From positions 1 to 17,591 of the forward strand of contig JALGZO010000377.1 of the NCBI GenBank assembly GCA_025774865.1: a stretch of 17,591 nt of DNA, read 5' to 3'. The stretch comes from a bacterium. Its GTDB lineage: Bacteria; ARS69. Positions 14,698-17,591 of the stretch are shown in pieces; position 1 is the first letter of the stretch, and each line of letters begins with the position of its first letter. A model generated the notes under the pieces. The model had not been told where the DNA came from. It worked only from the letters and a program-made list of their open reading frames with translations, and did no database searches. The position numbers and the translations under genes were made by a program.

Positions 14698-15650
14698 TCC
14701 CGTCCGAGCTCCCGGGCGCGCGCCAACTCGATGTCCGAGAGCAGCGGCAACGAAAGCGCGGCCTCGAGATGCTCCACCTGCTCCTCGTTGCGGAAGCCGG
14801 GGATCGTCACCGAAACCGCCGGGTGGCCGACGACGAACTGCACGGCCGCCTGGGCCAGCGACCGGACGCCGTCACCCGTGAGGAAGCGCAGCTCCTCGAC
14901 CCGCCCGATCCGGGCCGCGATCTCGTCGCGCGTCAGACAGCTTCGCCAATCGTCGCGGGCGAACACGGTCGCGCGCGTGTAGCGCCCGGACAGAAAACCG
15001 TACGCCAAAGGGATCGAAGCGATCACGCCCACCCCGTGCTCACGCGCCTCGTCGAAGAGCTCGGATGCCGCCGCCTGCTGCAAGAGGTTGAAATGGACCT
15101 GAATGGTATCGATGCGTCCCGTGCGGACGAGACGCCGTCCGGCCTCCAAATCGGATCCGACGCTCACGCCGGCGAGCCGAATGATCTCGCGCTCCTTGAG
15201 CCCGTCGAGCGCGTCGAGCGCTTCGTCGGTCTCGGGACCTTCTTCCGGTACCGCGTGTAATTGCAGGAGGTCGAGCCGGTCGAATCCGAGCCGCACCCGG
15301 GAGCGGAGCGCGGCTGCCCGCAGGTGGTCAGCCGAGAGATCCTTCAACCAGCGCTCGGAGCCGTCGGGAACCCAGCCCGCCTTCGTCGCGACGGCGACTT
15401 GCCCGCGGCGGCCGGCGACCGCCTTCCCGAGGATTCGCTCGCTCCGGCCGAGCCCGTAGGAGTCGGACGTGTCGAAGAAGTTGATGCCGAGGTCCAGGGC
15501 GCGCTCGATCGCTCTCGACGCCTCGCTGGGCGGGACATCCCCGTATCCGGTGGGGACGCCACCGAGCAAGATGGATCCGCCGGCCGGCCAGGTGCCCAGG
15601 CCGATTTCGGATACCTGGATTTCGGAACTCCCAAGGTTTCGATACCGCAT
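14667..15650 (-). CDS. Aldo/keto reductase
   Basis: NAD(P)H-dependent oxidoreductase of 327 residues with a TIM-barrel aldo/keto reductase pattern. It starts MRYRNLGSSEIQVSEIGLGT, typical of the family, and carries the catalytic tetrad D60, Y65 (FFDTSDSYGLGRSE), K90 (VATKAG) and H132 (LLQLHA). The C-terminal cofactor region reads SVTIPGFRNEEQVEHLEAA. ATG 15650 is chosen because homology begins there; the frame is open upstream but that part is antisense to lepB and not family-like. No strong Shine-Dalgarno is visible. It heads the three-gene minus-strand operon with the PLP enzyme and glycosyltransferase. The substrate is unknown. Confidence 0.93.
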   Translation of the reverse strand: MRYRNLGSSEIQVSEIGLGTWPAGGSILLGGVPTGYGDVPPSEASRAIERALDLGINFFDTSDSYGLGRSERILGKAVAGRRGQVAVATKAGWVPDGSERWLKDLSADHLRAAALRSRVRLGFDRLDLLQLHAVPEEGPETDEALDALDGLKEREIIRLAGVSVGSDLEAGRRLVRTGRIDTIQVHFNLLQQAAASELFDEAREHGVGVIASIPLAYGFLSGRYTRATVFARDDWRSCLTRDEIAARIGRVEELRFLTGDGVRSLAQAAVQFVVGHPAVSVTIPGFRNEEQVEHLEAALSLPLLSDIELARARELGREWSRPVAADV

Positions 15651-15671
15651 GGCCGAAACAAGATAGCATGT

Positions 15672-15743
15672 GCCTCCGTATCCAGGAACGCCTCGCCGGC
15701 GAATTCGGGGGGCGCTCAGGGGAGCGCAGGAACCTGCGGAGGC
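15672..15743. promoter_or_regulatory. Divergent promoter region with nested inverted repeats between the aldo/keto reductase and lepB
   Basis: Within the 138-bp gap, GCCTCCG (15672-15678) pairs with CGGAGGC (15737-15743). Between them lies a perfect GCGCTC-AGGG-GAGCGC hairpin (15712-15727). TAGACT at 15755-15760 could be a -10 box for lepB, but no -35 match is at 16-18 bp. These repeats may be regulator sites or a leader structure. Confidence 0.25.
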
Positions 15744-15774
15744 CGTTCGTGTTGTAGACTGGACTCCGGAGAAC

Positions 15775-15780
15775 GGGGAG
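15775..15780 (+). promoter_or_regulatory. Ribosome binding site of lepB
   Basis: GGGGAG, eight bases before ATG 15789. It selects this start over the much longer upstream extension of the same frame, which is antisense to the aldo/keto reductase. Confidence 0.7.
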
Positions 15781-15788
15781 ATCGAGCG

Positions 15789-16322
15789 ATGAGACAGTGG
15801 AAGAGCGAGGCGAAGGAGTGGGGCAAGACGCTCCTCTATACGGGCCTCCTCTCGCTCGTGCTGAGGGTCGCGGTCGTCGAGGCGTTCGTCGTCCCCACGG
15901 GTTCCATGCGGCCCACGATCCTCGAAGGGGACCGGCTGCTCGGATCGAAGTTCCACTACTGGTTCTGGCGGCCGCAACGCGGAGACGTCGTCGTGTTCCG
16001 TCCCCCGGAAAGTGCCCAGCAGATCACGGACAAGAATGTGCCGCGCTACGTGAAGCGCGTCATCGCGGTGGCCGGCGACACCGTCGAGGTGAAACGCGGG
16101 CACGTCTTCGTGAACGGCGAGACGATCGACGAGCCCTACGTCGACAAGTCACCGAAATACCGGATCCCGCCGATCGTGGTTCCCGCAGGACAGCTCTTCG
16201 TTCTCGGTGACAACCGCAACGAGTCCTTCGACAGCCACCGTTGGGGATTCCTCGCGCAAGAGTCCCTCATCGCGCACGTCTTCGCCCGCTACTGGCCGCC
16301 GAACCGAATCGGGAGTCTCTGA
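15789..16322 (+). CDS. lepB: Signal peptidase I
   Basis: Membrane-bound serine protease that removes signal peptides from exported proteins; 177 residues, a short single-anchor form. A transmembrane segment spans about residues 14-33, and the active site faces the periplasm. The nucleophile is S39 in VPTGSMRPTI (box B), the general base is K89 in RYVKRVIAVAGD (box D), and box E is GDNRNESFDSHRWGFL at 140-155. The insert between boxes C and D is short. The start ATG 15789 has a GGGGAG site eight bases upstream. The next gene, also exported, begins 27 bp after the stop and may be cotranscribed. A lipoprotein such as that one would need signal peptidase II, not this enzyme. Confidence 0.96.
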   Translation: MRQWKSEAKEWGKTLLYTGLLSLVLRVAVVEAFVVPTGSMRPTILEGDRLLGSKFHYWFWRPQRGDVVVFRPPESAQQITDKNVPRYVKRVIAVAGDTVEVKRGHVFVNGETIDEPYVDKSPKYRIPPIVVPAGQLFVLGDNRNESFDSHRWGFLAQESLIAHVFARYWPPNRIGSL

Positions 16323-16349
16323 GACCCCACCTTCTGTTACCGTGCCGCG

Positions 16350-17591
16350 ATGACCATCCGCCGGCTCGCGATCTTCGGCTTGCTATTGCTCGTCTCGTGT
16401 GACGGAACGTCGACGCCCGGACGGAGCGTTGTCTTCGTCACGATCGACACGACGCGGGCGGACCGGATCGGCGTCTACGGACACCCTCGGGCGAGGACGC
16501 CGGTGCTCGACCGCGTCGCGCGCCGGGGAGCGCTCGTCCGGGACGCGATCGCCGACGTTCCCGTGACCCTCCCGAGTCACGCCACCCTCTTCACCGGCAT
16601 TCCCGCGATCGGCCACGGGGTCCGCTTCAACGCGGACTTCAAGCTCGGCGAGGACGCCGAGACGATCGCGGAGGTCTTCGCGGCCGAAGGGTGGGCGACC
16701 GGCGCCGTGGTCTCCACCCCGGTGCTCGACTCCCAATTCGGAATCGACCAGGGGTTCAAGCACTATGACGACCAGCTCTCCCCCGGCTACGCGAAGCAGG
16801 ACACCACTCGCTTCTTCGGGCAAGAGCATTGGTTGCCGAAGGCCGATCGTCGAGCGGACGAAGCGGTGGATCGGGCGCTCAGTTGGCTCACCCACGCCCC
16901 CGCGCCGTTCTTCTTCTGGCTTCACATCTACGATCCCCATTTCCCCTACGACCCTCCCCCGCCCTGGGGCAACGGACGAGCCGACCTCTATCTGGCCGAG
17001 ATCGAGGCGACCGACCGAGCGCTCGGCCGACTCACGCGGTGGATCGACACGCGCGACGCTCTCGCCGACCCCGTGTTGATCGTGACGTCCGATCACGGAG
17101 AGGGTCTCGACGATCACCGCGAGGATGAGCACGGCATCTTCGTCTACGACGAGACCATCCGGGTACCGCTCGTCGTGCAGGCGCCGGGGATCGGGCCGGC
17201 CGCCGTCGTCGACGGGCAGGTCCGGACGATGGACGTCGCCGCGACCGTGCTCGAGCTCGCCGGATGGTCACGCGAGTTCGGCCTCGGGCGGAGCCTCGTC
17301 CCGCGGCTGACCCGCCCGCGGGCGGAACCCGGGGACGTCGCCTACTGCGAGTCGGTGAAGACGAAGCTCTTCTACGGAGGCAGCGGACTGAAGTCCGTCC
17401 GGACGGCGGACGCGAAGTTCGTCTGGGCGCCCACCCCGGAGCTCTACGACCTCCGGACTGACCCCGGTGAGACCCGGAACCTCTTGAGGGAGAGGTCTGA
17501 GCTCGCGGGCCGATTGCGAGCGACGCTCGAGGATACCGTCCGAGAGATCCTCGCCGCGGATCTCGCCACCGTCGAGGCGGCGAACGCGGAC
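16350..17591 (+). CDS. Sulfatase/alkaline-phosphatase-superfamily lipoprotein (partial, 3' end outside window)
   Basis: Predicted membrane-anchored hydrolase; 414 residues are visible with no stop. A lipoprotein signal peptide ends in the lipobox LVSC, with C17 to be lipidated. The metal-site motif VTIDTTRAD (D33) opens the catalytic domain. VTLPSHATLFTG places T73 where sulfatases carry the Cys or Ser that becomes formylglycine. TSDHGEGL gives D248/H249, H261 follows, and the C-terminal pattern ELYDLRTDPGETRNLL is typical of sulfatase-like proteins. A Thr nucleophile is known in phosphotransfer members such as LtaS, so it may cleave or transfer phosphodiester or phosphoethanolamine groups rather than sulfate; this is inference. 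It lies 27 bp after lepB on the same strand. Confidence 0.9.
   Translation, partial: MTIRRLAIFGLLLLVSCDGTSTPGRSVVFVTIDTTRADRIGVYGHPRARTPVLDRVARRGALVRDAIADVPVTLPSHATLFTGIPAIGHGVRFNADFKLGEDAETIAEVFAAEGWATGAVVSTPVLDSQFGIDQGFKHYDDQLSPGYAKQDTTRFFGQEHWLPKADRRADEAVDRALSWLTHAPAPFFFWLHIYDPHFPYDPPPPWGNGRADLYLAEIEATDRALGRLTRWIDTRDALADPVLIVTSDHGEGLDDHREDEHGIFVYDETIRVPLVVQAPGIGPAAVVDGQVRTMDVAATVLELAGWSREFGLGRSLVPRLTRPRAEPGDVAYCESVKTKLFYGGSGLKSVRTADAKFVWAPTPELYDLRTDPGETRNLLRERSELAGRLRATLEDTVREILAADLATVEAANAD

Noticed and set aside
15261-15788. N-terminal extension of the lepB frame
   Set aside because: It is antisense to the aldo/keto reductase, and the membrane anchor plus Shine-Dalgarno fix the start at 15789.
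15651-16103. N-terminal extension of the aldo/keto reductase frame antisense to lepB
   Set aside because: Family homology begins at ATG 15650; the extension is opposite the clear signal peptidase gene.

Overview
The window is a GC-rich, gene-dense stretch of bacterial chromosome. A secreted beta-barrel-like protein and a lipobox on an alkaline-phosphatase-superfamily protein point to a diderm. GTG and TTG starts are frequent and TTGA stop/start overlaps occur twice. I cannot name the organism; a high-GC lineage such as Myxococcota, Gemmatimonadota or an uncultivated relative would fit, but that is inference. I see no phage gene, transposase, CRISPR array, rRNA or tRNA.

Left third (1-8146, all minus strand, read right to left): a beta-barrel-like outer-membrane protein, a small TPR protein, an M29 aminopeptidase, an M3 oligopeptidase, an EamA-type transporter, an MFS transporter, and an XPB-type DNA helicase cut by the window edge. 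The M3/EamA/MFS genes abut or overlap and are probably cotranscribed. With the M29 enzyme they could form a peptide-degradation and small-molecule export group. XPB is separated by 216 bp and has its own promoter-like sequence.

Middle (8147-12767, plus strand): a divergent regulatory region leads into a fused alpha+beta 2-oxoacid dehydrogenase E1 protein. Its thiamine-diphosphate motif is about 10 residues shorter than expected. A 512-bp non-coding stretch follows, holding two copies of a ~125-bp palindromic element in opposite orientation. Then comes a secreted TPR protein ending in a domain that resembles CBM48/AMPK-beta glycogen-binding folds.

Right part (12731-17591): a minus-strand operon of aldo/keto reductase, cysteine-synthase-like PLP enzyme and two-domain glycosyltransferase, all with overlapping ends, converges on the TPR gene. 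Divergent from it are signal peptidase I (lepB) and a membrane-anchored sulfatase/phosphodiesterase-fold protein that runs off the window.

The most unusual element is the inverted pair of palindromic repeats at 10466-10587 and 10728-10859. The two copies differ at several stem positions, yet the differences are matched by complementary changes in the opposite arm, including a paired single-base insertion. This suggests that a folded structure is maintained, or that the arms are copied from each other, as in REP/REPIN- or MITE-like elements or a structured RNA.
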